A DNA stretch of 64,000 nt from contig NC_088210.1 in assembly GCF_037126465.1 (NCBI RefSeq), positions 27,553,511-27,617,510 of the forward strand, given 5' to 3'. The notes under the pieces were generated by a model, which saw only the letters and a list, made by a program, of their open reading frames with translations, ran no database searches and had not been told where the DNA came from. The DNA comes from Ornithodoros turicata (taxonomy: Eukaryota > Arthropoda > Arachnida > Ixodida > Argasidae). Positions 1 to 12,282 of this stretch are shown here, piece after piece (the stretch's first letter is position 1; every line of letters begins with the position of its first letter). Position numbers and translations under genes: made by a program.

Positions 1-1164
1 GCGCTCCACAACAGAGGCTCCACCGGAGCAAATACCGTTACCACTTTCACCTTTTTTCCCCCCGCACACAGAGAAAACCGCAGAGATAATTCTTCTTACA
101 ATATAAAAGGGCAGGCGTCGTCCCTTTGGGGCAGCGGGAGGTGATAAGCAATTTGACCCTTCCCTTAGGTGAGGGCGGCTTCGAGGGCCTTCAACCCTAT
201 ATCCTGGCCGCGGAGGTCCCAAGGGCCCCCGTGCCTTCCCTGGTCCTGCTGGCGATCCTCGTTACCCGTGTGATGGGGAAATTGGAAGAGGTTCCAAAAG
301 GGGGGACGGTGCTCTCCTTATTTATGAGTTTATTACGGCATCGTAAAGGCATCCTTGGATGCGTACGCGTCGCCGCAGGAAGATGGCGCAATCGTGTTTC
401 AGAGCCTTGCATGGAAGCACAGCACACTCACTCTGATCGCTGATGGGCGGATGAGTGTAACTTCAAATTGCCCAAGTGTCTTCGGTGAGTACGGAATGCA
501 TGCGGGACAACCGTGGTCGGATAAGAACATCCTAACCCATTTCCAGCTAATGACCAACCGTGATCAGTGCATTTTGAACAAAAAGGTATAGAATGTTGTG
601 ATAGGATTACTGATAAAAATGTAAATGTTCGTAAGAGAAGTGTAAGGTAAGCAAAGTCCTAACAATAATCATAATAATAATACTTGGGAGTAGACTTAAT
701 AATAATAATGTCATCAGGCGGGGGTATTTGAGGTGCGGGGAATATATGTTTATTTATGGGGAAAAAAGGAGGGAAAGAATTAGCCTGCGCTACGCCGCCT
801 TGCTATTCCCAGCAAAGAAAAATCAAAGAAAAAGAAATGGTCACAGTTCACACAGGAGGCCATACAGACCCGCAGGAACTGAAGAAATTCCGTGGTGAAG
901 TACCTCACTGTGGTGTTTGAGGGTGAAGCGGTGAACTACTGAACAAAGGAACGTCCCGCCTTCATCGTCCTTTTCTTTCATCGCGCGTCAGCAACATTGG
1001 CAAACCAAGGTGAATCGTACGACCGAATTGAATCACGTCTTGAATCAGTTCGTCGAATCATACTAACCATATACGCAGAACTTGGTGAAGTATCGTGAAA
1101 AAAATGATGGGGCACCTTATTCGTTACGGTAAATTTCCTTGAGTAAAACTAAACGGACGGCGAT
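1..1164. other. Unassigned DNA, no gene recognised
   Basis: Mixed-composition sequence with only short open frames on both strands, none resembling a known protein family. Around 660-720 there are short AAT/ATA-rich runs. I see no RNA gene or repeat copy shared with the rest of the window. Confidence 0.5.
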
Positions 1165-1181
1165 AAAAAAAAAAAAAAAAA
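1165..1181 (+). repeat. poly-A tract (A17)
   Basis: Uninterrupted run of 17 A. No retroelement body is recognisable on either side, so I treat it as a simple homopolymer. Confidence 0.9.
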
Positions 1182-1480
1182 CGTCGTCGGTGTTGAACTT
1201 TGGGGAACTGCCGCTGTCTGCATCCTTGCCTTTCACATCACTGCCACAGACCTCCGTTACCCTAGCCGCCGCCACCAAATCCCGACCGCAGAAGAGGACG
1301 GGCCGGCACGCGAGCTAATGAAAGGGAAGATTGTTCCGACGGCTGGCTGCGCGGGGAATACCAGCGGGCCCAACTGTTCCACAGGGTACCGTATCTCGTC
1401 TGTATACCCCGTTGCTTCCCTTAGCTTTCCCCTCCTGATCGATGTCCTCCTTCCACGTAAATGACCACTCCGTCCCAACG

Positions 1481-1842
1481 TGTAATCATCCGCTTTTTGT
1501 CGCTTTCTTTCGTTAATTTATGGTCCTGTTTTTGGCTGCGGTTTTCTCCTCGCCTTGTTTCCCCACTCCATTTTTTTTCTTCGCACTTTCTTTCCCCGTT
1601 GATTCCCAAAACGGCCACAAAAGGGCGCCTCGTTCGCACGCCCCTCTTCCCTACTCTGTTTATAGTCCGCCTTCCTCCCTTTTTCTGTAAATAAGGCATC
1701 CCATGTTTTCCTCGTCTTTCGCCTCTTGGATGACTTCTTCTCTTGTTCTTTCTGCAATCTACTTCCCTTTGTCTTTTCCTTTATTTTCCCTTTTCTTTTG
1801 TTCTCTCTCTGCCTGTCTCTCTCTCTCCTCCTTTTTCCCCTT
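1481..1842 (+). repeat. Polypyrimidine (T/C-rich) tract
   Basis: About 360 bases strongly biased to T and C on the + strand, with CTCTCT runs near 1803-1830. The open frames on both strands here (for example 1461-1694 + and 1518-1757 -) are low-complexity products of this bias. Seen directly; no function inferred. Confidence 0.75.
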
Positions 1843-2076
1843 TATGCGCGCTTCGGACACTGACTGCATTACGTGAATGCGCAGACAAAACTATTTTGAA
1901 ATTGATATTAGAGATCGATAATAGATATTATAGATTTCCCGATCGAATGTGAAATCGCGGACATCATTATGGTGTTGAATTCCACAGTGTCTAATGAAAT
2001 CGAAAGACAATCACAGTTTCCTTGTCGAGCTGTTCAATTTGATACGATATATCGGGACACCATCCAAAAATCACTA

Positions 2077-2193
2077 CCCAAGCAGCACAACATCTTGGCC
2101 AAATATTGGCCTAATATCGGCAATATCGGCTCAATATCGGGTCGGTATTGCCAATATTGGGCTAATACTGGGCAAGATGTTGTGCTACTTGGG
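2077..2193. mobile_element. Foldback repeat, CCCAAGCAGCACAAC family (copy 1)
   Basis: Terminal inverted repeats start CCCAAGCAGCACAACATC and end with the complement (GATGTTGTGCTACTTGGG). The interior is built of degenerate CCAATATTGG-type units, so the whole 117 bp can fold on itself. Two further copies lie at 8,196 and 8,424. I cannot see a clear target duplication. A non-autonomous DNA transposon (MITE) is the likeliest identity. Confidence 0.8.
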
Positions 2194-2199
2194 ATCAGC

Positions 2200-2940
2200 T
2201 GTACTTCGCGTACTGTACGCAGAAGCCGGGATATTAACCCCCACGCAAAAGTCAAAAGAGAGATATGTGCGAATAAATAAGTAAAAGTGAATAAATATTA
2301 CCCGGAACACCCTTGTCCGCATTCTCAGCGTGCTTACAACTAACCACCCCCTTAGGCTATAGTGTCTCTTTGCTTGTAAGTGGCTGCGGCCGAATCATTT
2401 CAAGAGCGCATATTTTAAAGCAAAGGCAACACTTCATTGCTATGCCGTGCACGAATGGTACTGTACTCGACGGAGAACGGGTAAGCATACTTCGAGGAAT
2501 ACGTAATGCTGCAGCCAATAGGTATGTAAATGTCGAATTAACATTCATCTACCCATCGCAGTGACAGACCATGCGTTATGGAGGTGCACGGTGGGCCCCT
2601 CGTTTAATGTGTATCTTCTCACGCGAAAGGAAATCATGTCGTGCACTCCGTGTGTAGGTATTAATGAAGGTGGATACTGAAGCTGCCAGCGGCCATGGAA
2701 AGTGGAAGCGTTTAGCGATCATAGCTTATGAAAACGGATGAAGGTTGCACTGGGGTTACCCGCACGTTCGCAAATTGGACCGAAAGTCAGAGATACGAAC
2801 GGTAATGGATATACTTTTGTAAGCAGTTGTACCGGTCCAACTACCGGTAGTTCTCTTTATCCGGTCAGCATTGCCATTAAAAGATGTTGTACCTTTCTAA
2901 ACGTTTGCACCCAGCCCAAAAAATAAAAGAAACAACGGCC
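2200..2940. other. Unassigned DNA
   Basis: No recognisable gene, RNA or repeat. Open frames are under 90 codons and overlap on both strands. Confidence 0.45.
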
Positions 2941-2949
2941 CGGAATTAG

Positions 2950-3043
2950 ACCTTGTCGATTGTATCGACAGGATGTATCGAACAGATTTGTTGGATATCG
3001 AATAGGTTGTATAGATTGTATCGAACACTTGTATCGATTCGTT
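2950..3043. repeat. Degenerate TGTATCGA tandem repeat
   Basis: The words TGTATCGA, TGGATATCGA and TTGTATAG recur with spacings of about 15-20 bases. This looks like an eroded minisatellite. A minus-strand open frame (2857-3105) crosses it but is a consequence of the repeat. Confidence 0.55.
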
Positions 3044-3144
3044 TTATATTCCAAGTTAATCGGCAGGCCAGTTCCCGAAGTGGGTTCCACCCACAACGTC
3101 GACACTGTGGGTGCCTAGCTAAACGACGTTGATGAACAGGAACA

Positions 3145-3415
3145 TCAAATATGTATAAGATATAGGATATAAGTAGTATATATATATGATCTATAGTCTG
3201 GTGTGGCGACGTTTGGGACTTATAAACACATGTTCAACTGCAGCCAAAGAGCTTTTGCTACTTTTCTTCCCTTAATATAGAGGATATATATATATAGTAG
3301 TAATATAGTATAGAAATATATAGGATATAGGACATATAAGATATAGGTCTCACGTTAGCGAAGCCAAAACCTCCATTTTATTTTTTCTTAGAACCAAACC
3401 AAACAGGATATAGGT
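3145..3415. repeat. AT-rich AGGATATA/TATATA low-complexity stretch
   Basis: Repeated ATATAGGATATA-like words and TATATATA runs at about 3,160-3,190, 3,280-3,340 and 3,395-3,425, separated by ordinary sequence. No coding potential. Confidence 0.6.
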
Positions 3416-3429
3416 ATAAGACATAAGCA

Positions 3430-5850
3430 GTCTCTAAGCGATCAACTGCTCGTCTTCTTTTATAAATTATTATTTATTAATAAATAAATAAATAATGCGT
3501 TTTGCAACCCATCTTAATAAAGTTTCATCAGTGCAATGCCTGCCAAAACTCGGATGCAGCCTCGGCCTCGATATATCGTGATATCGAAACGCTTTTTCTC
3601 CGTCTTCCCCCTCATCCATCTCATCTTGCTCATCAGAATTCCGAGCGCCGGACGAAGGTGCGCATCTGCTCCCTGCAGGGCTACAACCCGTTGCCTAAAT
3701 CACACTCCCCCTGCTGGCCGTATTCATTATTGACTACCCGAAACCCCTTCGGCGTCGGCTGCTGCTTCCCCGGCGCTGCTAATTTTGTTTTCCCTCACAA
3801 TATCCCAGAGAAGGGAGGCTGCTTAATTTACGCCCGGGTCTCCTCTGCTCTTGCTTGAGGCACGCGCTGTGTGTGTCCTCACTCGTCCAAGTTCCTTAAC
3901 TCGCTCACAGGTGGCGCGCCGATCGGTTCTCGATGAATAAAACAATGGGTGAGTTGCTTTATCTCTTCCTTTCTCCTCTCCCTCCTCTTCTGCCAGGGAT
4001 CTGCCGGTCTGGTCTGTGTTCTTCTTTTCTTTCTCTCTCTTTTTTATATCCTTGCAGTGCGTGGGTTCATACTGTATTTGTGGGCGCTGAGTATCGGATG
4101 GAAGATGTGTGCTTGTTTTGCTTCTGGTGTGTTACGGTGCCGTGCTGTCTGCACCATATAGGTTTTCCCGACTGTCGAACCAGAAGTTCACAGCATAGAA
4201 ACAAACAAAAACACACACACGGATGCATCTTTGTGCAAAACGCGTTTGAGCGTGTGGCCATATCACGTGACCACGTCACGTGGTCGTAGGATCTCACGTT
4301 GCAGTTTGGCCTATAGAGCCATCGTATCAAAAATGAAAAAGTCCTGCTGGATCTCGCCTTCGCGATAAACGTACGCATAGCGCTGACTAGAGCGACACAA
4401 ACCAGCTGAATATTTACTTTACAAAAGTGATCTTAATTGAAAATACTTTTTTCCCAGCCTCGCTGTTTCCAAATGTGTGCAGACGCAAAAGCGAGAATCA
4501 CCACCCGAGCCGTCTGAAGACAATATCCCTTCAGCTTGCTGAACAGTAACTCTCCATGCATGTTCCTTGCGCCCCCCTCAGCAGTTCTTTCCGCGGAATA
4601 TGGTTATGCACAGCGTGGGAACAACAACAAAAAAACCCTGTCACGTCAAACTAGAGTATTTGCTCTCAGTCACGCATTTTACTTTCCATGTCATTGCACA
4701 GTTCTGCACACCTTCGTTACCACTTCATTCCTCCAAAAAAAAAAAAAAAACACTCAATCACATCGCTACATGGCCATCGCAGCACTTCAAATCCATCACG
4801 TTTGCTCATCAAAAGAAAGAAAACAGAGAACAACAGCAGCGCTACTAAACCCTGAACGTCGGCTTAAGCCCCTTCACCTTCACCCAGAGAGCTCAAAGTC
4901 CGTCTCAAATTCCAACCTGAAACCACTTTCTCACGTGCTACCACTCTACAGGATCGTGCTTCTCGTCCAACTGAAAGCGACGCAAATTGTTCGGAGGCGC
5001 GGGGGGACAGTGCCTCTTATGGAGTGCCCACTATCGGGTTGCAATCCAGAGGGTCTCTCTTTCTGAAGCGGCACGCTCGGGCCCCGACCGTGACCCTCAG
5101 GGGTCGCGAGGTTGACCCTCGGCGTCGCTGTCGACCCGCGTGACCCCGGACCCAGTCACGTTTCGCGAATCGAGCTCTGGACTCACGCTCGGTCACGGCT
5201 TGCCGTTCGTAAATTCAGCGGGCGACGAAGCGAAAAGAACGAAACAAGGGAGTCTAAAGGGGACTTCGTGGAATTCTGGGAGGAGGATGGTTATAAATTT
5301 GCTTGTCCTTATATACTGGAGGCCTGTGTGTATGAAGAGATCGTGTGTCTATGGCTGCTGGGGGGCAAAGGCACGAAAGTTGTGGTTGTGTAAGAGAAAG
5401 CAAAGTGAGAGGGTTACTGTGACGCACGTACGGCAAATTCGGTCATGAACTTTATCTCGTTGCATGCAAGCTGATCTCGAGGAGGACTTGACTAGTACCG
5501 CACGGAGCGGGTGTTCTTATACGTGCTGACTAAGGGGGACGGCCGCAACGGCTTTGAACCCATTGCACAGTTCATTAACAGTGTTCAGGGAAGAATGTCA
5601 AACCAAGAGGGCAGAGAGAGCGCTATTAAATGGCGCCGGGTGTGAAAGAAATATTCTGTCCAAGCGTTGTGGTTAGAAGCACTCAGTCACGGTTATCTTG
5701 CGAGCCGTGTCAGTTAGGGTGAATAGCAAGAGATGGTTCTCGAAGATCGCGATCTTTCGACAGAGACGGTTAGATTAGGTGGGAAAACAAAGACGTGGAT
5801 GTGTCAGCCTTGATGCCGATCAGGACTCTTATTTTTTTTTTTTTTTCTTG
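3430..5850. other. Unassigned DNA with simple tracts
   Basis: Contains a TTTATTTA/AATAAATA palindromic run near 3,465-3,495, a pyrimidine-rich stretch at about 3,955-4,050, and a 14-A tract near 4,737. No gene recognised; the open frame 4,536-5,066 (+) spans the poly-A tract and has no family resemblance. Confidence 0.45.
4264..4282 (+). promoter_or_regulatory. Pair of CACGTG E-boxes in a palindrome
   Basis: Two CACGTG hexamers at 4,264-4,269 and 4,277-4,282 lie in a larger dyad (GACCACGTCACGTGGTC). CACGTG is the canonical bHLH-zip (Myc/Max/USF-type) site. No gene start is visible nearby, so regulatory use is speculative. Confidence 0.25.
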
Positions 5851-6143
5851 TCAGGACTGTGAAACAACTGTGGCTGTGAGCGCCTCCATACAGACGTGAA
5901 CAGATGGAGATGGGCGGCGGGAAGAAGTGAGAGAGAGGGTGCTTAGTATGTCTCATAGGCCGACTTCACGGGGCATTGTGCCGACATCCCTCCCTGTAAT
6001 GTTCGCCGGAAAGCCCATAGGGAAAGCCTGAGACAGCACAGTCAATGGTAGGAGTCCCATCCAGAACCCCCCCAGCCTTCAGCATGATCCTGGGGTTGCT
6101 GTCAACGATCAAGTGCTGTATCCAGTTCGGCCACATGCCGCTG
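5851..6143 (-). mobile_element. tRNA-derived SINE, tail type A (copy 1)
   Basis: Read on the minus strand it aligns block by block with the SINE at 24,202. It has an A-box-like GGCCGAACTGG, a degraded B box, then the core GACAGCACAGT / TGCCGACAT / AAGTCGGCC (as complements), then the tail around GGCGCTCACAGCC. It is more diverged than the other two copies, with a B-box region near 6,045-6,060. The family resembles Ruka-type tick SINEs; identity not verified. Confidence 0.7.
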
Positions 6144-6149
6144 GCGTGG

Positions 6150-8190
6150 TCAGCTATTGACTACTCCGATACCGTTCTCCCATAGCTTATGCTGCCGATA
6201 GTCTTCCCACACATCCATGAACTGTCTACAAAGTATCATTCACCCTTATTACCCTCTAAACGTATGCAAGAAACAAGTCCGTGCTACTGCACGGTGCAAT
6301 TTGCGACCGGTTGCGGCGGTAATGCACAACCCCCTACATACTACTTCATTTACACCACTATCGTAATCGTCTCACGATTAAATCCCAGAGCGCGGCAATG
6401 AGCGTCGCCCGCAAACCTTGTCATACTTCAGCGGTTGCTAGCAGACAAGTTAGATAACGCGGAGAACTTTCTTCGCCTCGTCGCCCTCGTTCAGAGCACG
6501 GCAGACTTCCCCGATGTCGTACGAGAGTGGATGTTCTACACCCCATGCGGTCGGTCCGAAGACTTAGCTGTTCGTTGACAGCAGCCTGTGGTGTACATGC
6601 ACGGCATAAAGGCAAGGGAGGGCTTCCTGCAGCGCCGCCTGTCAAAAGACACCCGGACCTGGATTACGCCCGGTTACCTTCATCTTTCTATCGCTTTCGT
6701 GTATCGCTGAATGTATGTAGAGGATTTGCAGCGTGGTTCGAGGGGATCAATTTAAGTACCGGACGTATCAGAATGTATGATGACGCGTGTAAGGGGAACG
6801 GCGTCGTCAACAGGAGTAAGTGTTGTGTTTGGACATGGGAAGTGGGGTAAGTGTTCCCTGTGTTTCGAATGAAACTCGGAAACTTTAAGGTTCGTCCCTG
6901 TGACAAGCGAGGGAAAGTTTAAACAGGATGAACGTTTCTTTGTCTCGCTTGTTTCTATAGCGGATAACTTCGTGGGATCTTCTATGCATATACGTCTGGC
7001 CAGGAAAATGCGTATTTGCTTCAATGGTGTTAACGCAAGGCTATCAATGGTATTACACAGCTTGAAGCATGCGTTATATTTTTCACTAATGAGAAGTTAT
7101 CCTACACGACAAGAGGTTCTCACCTCTGATTAGTGTAGTACAACAACTGCGAAAAGTGAATTGTTTTTTTTTTTTTCAGTGAGATTAGTACACTGTTTTT
7201 TCTTGTATAATCGTTAACAGTATCGATATAAAAGTAAATGTCTCTGTATGGCTGAGTACCATAGCTGGCAACTGTACTACATCGCGGCAGTACATACCAC
7301 GCTGGCGGCAACTGATGACCCGAGTTTTCTGTATTTGGCAGTCCATGGCATGTCATTCCACATTGACATGCACTTCTTCCTTGGGTTTGACTGCTTAATA
7401 ACCAGTACTTCGCAGTCTTTGTGGTGTTGAAGCGAAAGTACGGCGCTGCTGAACCAGTAAGTCAACTGTCTGCGCAGCTCTTGAGTTCCCTCTTTCCCCT
7501 ATTGCCATTTCTTTGATCCCTTTCCGAAATAAGGGTGCAAAATTTCGAGGTGAGGAGGACGTGGTTTCTTCCATGGACTCGTGCCGGCCAATGAATATCG
7601 CCCCATTGCTGCCTTATGAGTGGGCAGACACTCTGTCACGTGGTTTCTTCAAATTTCACCCTCTTCACTGCGCAGAGAGAAACTGTCGCTAGCGTATGGT
7701 GCATATAGTCTGTAACGGAGTGACAGAACCCGCCCAGATTACCTGCCAAGAGATTGTGTAAGCCGCATCCTGCTGTAACATCTCAAAAGGCTGCCCCCAT
7801 GACGTTATATTCGTTTGTTGCCGCCGACATTCTGGGAAAAGAAGACGACATCACGTCGCCACACGACCCGGCAGAGTATTAAAAAAGAAAAGAAAGACAA
7901 GAAAAACTCGTGCGAAGAGCAATTATTTGAGGTTGATGCTTTTTTTGTTTCTCAAACACGTCCTTGCGCGCCGTCCTGTCAAGCAGGTGGTTGACGCGAA
8001 AGCGTCGCGAAGGTCAAGGTCACGTGGTATTCTCTTCTCGGTACCCTTTGTGGGCAAGGAACTGAGAAAAAATGAACTGCGAACGCAAAGTTAGCCCCGT
8101 ACAGCCTCGTCTATGTGCTGATACTCTACGCTTCTTACGACTCCATGCCCGAGTAGCATGCTGCGGCGTTGCCGTGCAGTCTGCTCGATA
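6150..8190. other. Unassigned DNA
   Basis: No gene or repeat copy recognised. A 13-T tract lies near 7,164. Open frames of 60-107 codons overlap on both strands and have no family signature. Confidence 0.45.
8011..8022 (+). promoter_or_regulatory. Nuclear-receptor-like direct repeat AGGTCAAGGTCA
   Basis: Two AGGTCA half-sites abut with no spacer. The second forms TCAAGGTCA, the extended monomer site bound by FTZ-F1/ERR-class nuclear receptors, and is followed at once by CACGTG. No gene start is visible, so this may be chance. Confidence 0.2.
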
Positions 8191-8195
8191 AACTG

Positions 8196-8319
8196 CCCAA
8201 GCAGCACAACATCTTGGCCCAATATTGGCAATGCCGGTCCAATATTGGACCGAGATTGGGCCAGTATTGCCAATATTGGGCCAGTACTGCTAATATTGGG
8301 CAAACATGTGCTGCTTGGG
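8196..8319. mobile_element. Foldback repeat, CCCAAGCAGCACAAC family (copy 2)
   Basis: Starts CCCAAGCAGCACAACATC and ends ATGTGCTGCTTGGG. The interior is made of CCAATATTGG / TTGGGCCAGTATT units that pair with each other. This is the best preserved of three copies, 124 bp. Confidence 0.85.
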
Positions 8320-8423
8320 TAGAAAGAGAGAGAAAGGGGGCTTCTGCTTAATCTGAACATCAGTATCATCCGACTGACGGTATCCACAAATCTGTTTCGG
8401 GGTACACATGGTGCATGGCATGT

Positions 8424-8576
8424 CCCTAGGAGCACGTCATCTTGGCCCAATATTGTTGGATATTTGTCCACCAGCCAATACCCGTCCAATATTAGTCCAA
8501 TATTAGTCCAATATTGGACCAGTATATCCGATATCCAGCGAATATTGGGCCAGGATAATATGCTAGCTGCTCGGGG
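8424..8576. mobile_element. Foldback repeat, CCCAAGCAGCACAAC family (copy 3, diverged)
   Basis: Ends are diverged (CCCTAGGAGCACGTCATC on the left, AGCTGCTCGGGG on the right). The interior keeps CTTGGCCCAATATTG and repeated TCCAATATTAG units. It lies only about 105 bases from copy 2. Confidence 0.65.
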
Positions 8577-8579
8577 TAG

Positions 8580-9530
8580 TATTGTACATTCATGATAAAA
8601 ACTTCTGAATGCTTCTTACCTGTAAAAGTACAAAGGTTTGAAACTATCAGCTAACAGGTACTTTAATATACCTCGATGTATTTATTTTTTATTTTTTGCA
8701 GGAAACCCTACAGCTCCGCAATTGCGGCGTTACGTAGGGGAGAGGGCACACTGTAAAATCTATTACTTAACGAGAGAGAGAGAGAGAAAAGACATGCACA
8801 GTACAAGATACCACTCGAATGTCACCCCATTTGAACACAGGTACGCATAAATTGACGTCAGCGCCTACGTCCATTCCCATTGGTAGTAGGAAACACGTGA
8901 CCTCTCTCTGGCTGCCCCACTGGCGGGGACGCCTGCAGTGGTACGTGTCAGAGCCGGATGAATTTCGATATCTCGGTTTCAATTTTTGCTACGCGTCCGT
9001 TACCTCCTTTGACTGTAAAACTTGGACTTCAGGTTCACATCGATTGCAGATAATTCTTCTGTACGAGTCTATATCTCCGCTGCCATCAGGATACCATCTT
9101 GGCAAGTGGGGAAGTCGCGCAGCAAGTCCAGGTGCAACAGTTGCCGTGCCAATGTTTTTCTAGGTGTCAATTCGACTGAACGTCCTTGCTTTGTCGGTCT
9201 CGCAGTTGTTCTCTAGGGTTCGTCCCATATCATCTTCCAAAATGCAGGTTACGGCTGTCACCATCAAGATATTGCTGCGTGCCAAGTAATTCTGAAGCCA
9301 TAAATGGACATTCGGATTATGATGGCAGCAACGTGATAGCTCCAAATGACAGCCTCAAATGCGTCAATTATGAAAGCAATGCGTGTATGTATATTTCCTT
9401 ATGCTGTATTCTCCGCCGGAGGCCAAGCGTGTTACGTGTATGCAATTCTGTTTCATGTTTAGTGCGACTGCCATTGCACAGGATGCATTGCCGCCCGTAT
9501 TCGCTTTGTATTACTCTAAGGGAAAACAGG
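8580..9530. other. Unassigned DNA
   Basis: No gene recognised. A GA microsatellite (GAGAGAGAGAGA) lies near 8,770-8,787. Open frames on both strands are short and unmatched. Confidence 0.45.
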
Positions 9531-9534
9531 AATA

Positions 9535-9835
9535 AACAATTACAGCTTGTAGTGCCTCAGATTTCAGAGTATTCCCCATCGTAGCTCTCTTAGCGTAAAT
9601 TTACTCCCCAGCGCTGTAAATGCGGTCCCTTCACTACGCATACAATTCCGCGCATTTAGTCCAGAAAGGGACCATTGGTTGCGGCATTTTTATTGTGTTT
9701 TTTTTTTATATATATATGAGGATTATGGCTAGGAATGATAAAGGGGAATGGGGAGTTACATCGCCAGGTTGCGGCAGTGCATTCTCTGGTCCCCAAATGC
9801 CTAAAATTACTGCTTCCTTTCATAGAGCATAAAAT
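9535..9835. mobile_element. Family III repeat (ACTCCCC...GGGGAGTTA), diverged copy
   Basis: Contains the family words TTTACTCCCCAGC (9,600-9,612) and CATTTAGTCCAGAAAGGGAC, and on the far side GGGGAGTTACATCG and GGTCCCCAAATGCCTAAAATTACT. The two halves are roughly inverted. A T10 plus TATATATATA stretch interrupts the middle. Same family as 15,706, 44,248 and 54,105. Confidence 0.55.
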
Positions 9836-9839
9836 ATAA

Positions 9840-11655
9840 TCGAAAAGAAATAGAAAACAGAAAATGGAAAGGTAGGTCACCCTGGTGCTACCAGCTGTTC
9901 CAGGACGCTTCACGTGTGAAAGCACGGAATGATTTAAAAGATTATTTCAGCACGTATGTCCTCGAGGTAGTTCGCCAGTGCACACAGCGCAGGTTGCTGG
10001 TGCTGCCTTGGCCAGCTCCCCGGTACCTTCTCAACACTAAAAGGTCGGGTGTCGGTTGTCGCAGAGCATATAGTTGTGTGCGAACGCACGCATCTGAGAT
10101 ACCTGAAAGCTTGGTGAGCGTTTCAGAATCATCGGTTCCGCACCGCCTCCGCGGTGGACATTATTCCAAGGCTGCACTGTGCAAAAACACAACGTATACG
10201 TACATGTACCGACGTCATCACTACTGTCACGACAAACCCTATAGCAGACACACGGTATACAAGCATCGTATAGCTAAAGTGACCCCTGCACACAAGAGGT
10301 GATAGAACCAAGTGATCGTGACAGCGAATTACGGATATATTATGACGTGGAACTTTGGCAGGGATGTTATTAACTGCAATTTCGCACTGAGGCGACGGAC
10401 GATGGAGGGGCACATCCGATTGGTGCTGCGATAGCCGCCCAGTCAGAAACCGAAACACAGACAGGAAAAAAGATGACCCGCGGGGGTCTGACCACTTCCC
10501 CAACAGGTCGTTTATATAAATCACATCGAAGAGGATATCTATATATTTGTGACGTATCTCTTTCATAGTGCACGATTCTCCCATGTACGCATTGCAAACA
10601 CACCCACGAGGTCAGACATTCCACGCTGTTAAGACTAACGTGGCGGCTGCGGCGTATGTTTCGCAGGCGTGTTCACGACAGGACGAAACTGCGAAAGAAA
10701 AGAAAAGAAAAAAGAAAGATGGCCGAAAACAAACGCCTCGGCAAATGAAACAGTAATCAACATGCCACGGAAAATTACTAGGACACGTTTGGAGCTACGC
10801 GAATGGCAAGTACATAGAAGTAAATAAGTCAAAACCGTCTCTGGTCTTCGTCTGAAAGGGAGAGAGGGGGGGAGGACTGGGGGAGGGGGAGGAGAACTTT
10901 TTGAAAAACGGACTCTAACGAGAGGGACATCGTGGCTTTCGGAAACAGACGGAAGCCTGTAGTGGGAATTAAAACGGTGTTTCAAAAAGCGCGTCCTCAG
11001 AAATTAGAGAGTGGAGACTCGTTTTTTGTTTTTTTGTTTGTTTTTTTTCCTCTTCGACATGACTTTTGGGGCACACAGGCGTTGCCGGCGTGCAGAGATA
11101 CGATAGATCACCTGTCTTATGGTCCTTGGCCGGGATTTCTCTTTTTCTTTGTTTTCTTTGCGGCAAGCCTATTCTCGGAGAAGTGCGCGGCTTCATTTGT
11201 TCTTGCTTTTGACAGCACAGACCCGTGTCTCGTTCAGTGTATGCGTTTGAAGACTGATAATTGCTGCCAGTCTCTCGCTTGGCCCCCAGGGCTTTTGTGG
11301 TGGCGTTCTTTGTGGGCTATGATTGCCTATGAAGTGGGACTCGCTCACTTCCGACGAGAGCTCGAAATGTTCCCGGTAAACGAAGCAACGCAAGAGGCGT
11401 ATAAGCCTTAGGAGGTGTGAGGAGTTCCAGAAGATGTTCCAACAAGTCAGAGTCACTATAGTTCCACGTTTCGGCGCCGCGATAAGGTTTTTGTTGGAGG
11501 AAATTTACTGAACGTGTCGTCAACGCTATTTACAACTCATTTACACTCAAGCTTTACACGAAATAGACGTGAAAGGCAGTATGTATACATCGATGTGAAC
11601 TTGCCAGTACGAAGGTTTACACCAAAGGCGAGACCGGTAATGCGAATACTGAAAC
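9840..11655. other. Unassigned DNA
   Basis: No gene recognised. Open frames such as 10,932-11,411 (+, 159 codons) include low-complexity F/V-rich translation of T-rich sequence and lack any family resemblance. Confidence 0.4.
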
Positions 11656-11660
11656 TGATC

Positions 11661-11918
11661 CGAGCAGCTCGCCTTCCACGCCAAGACTGGGAGGTGACGC
11701 GGGTTCGAACCCCCGGGCCGGCTGTGCTGTCTGAAGTTTTTCCCAGAGTTTCCCGACAGTCTTTCCTGACGAATGTTGGCACAGTTGTCCCAGAAGTCGG
11801 CCCAGGAAGCATACTGACCCCCGACCCCGCCCTTCACTTCTTCCTGCTGTCCTCTCTCCATCTGTCTACGTCTGTACGGCGCTCATAGCCGCAGTTGCTT
11901 CGCGGCGATAACACGGAA
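11661..11918 (+). mobile_element. tRNA-derived SINE, tail type A (copy 2)
   Basis: A near-perfect B box, GGGTTCGAACCCC, at about 11,702-11,714 is preceded by CAAGACTGGGAGGTG, also found in the 24,202 copy. It is followed by the conserved core TGTGCTGTCTGAAGTTTTTC, GTTGGCACAGTT, GAAGTCGGCCCAGGA and the tail TGTACGGCGCTCATAGCCGCAG. The A-box end is decayed or truncated. Pol III transcription from an internal promoter is the known mode of such elements. Confidence 0.8.
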
Positions 11919-11919
11919 T

Positions 11920-12282
11920 TTAAAAACAAACTGATCCGGCTCTGGAATCACTGCAGTCGACTCCGCCAGTCAGGCTGCGAGCGAGAGGTTACATGCTTTA
12001 CGAATACCAGTAGGAATGGCCGTAGCCCTCGTTCCTCTGACGTCACAGCTTGACGCGTACGTGTGTTTGAGGGTATATATCTCGCCAAGTAGACGACACG
12101 CAGAAAAAAATAAAGTATTTTCGGTACTCTTGTGCACAGTACAGTGTGTGCATGATGTAACGAACCACGTCTGTCTGAGTGTATAGCAACCCCTTTAATT
12201 AATTTATTTTCGTAATTTTAACTTTTAATCAACAGAGTCATATCTTCTCATTTTTTAAGAAAAAATTTGTGTTGTGATTAGA
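11920..12282. other. Unassigned DNA
   Basis: AT-richer stretch with no gene or repeat identified; TTAATTAATTTATTTTCG-type low complexity near 12,195-12,215. Confidence 0.4.

Noticed and set aside
1461..1842. Membrane-protein-like F/L/S-rich frames
   Set aside because: They are translations of a polypyrimidine tract; the opposite strand gives equally long K/E/R-rich frames.
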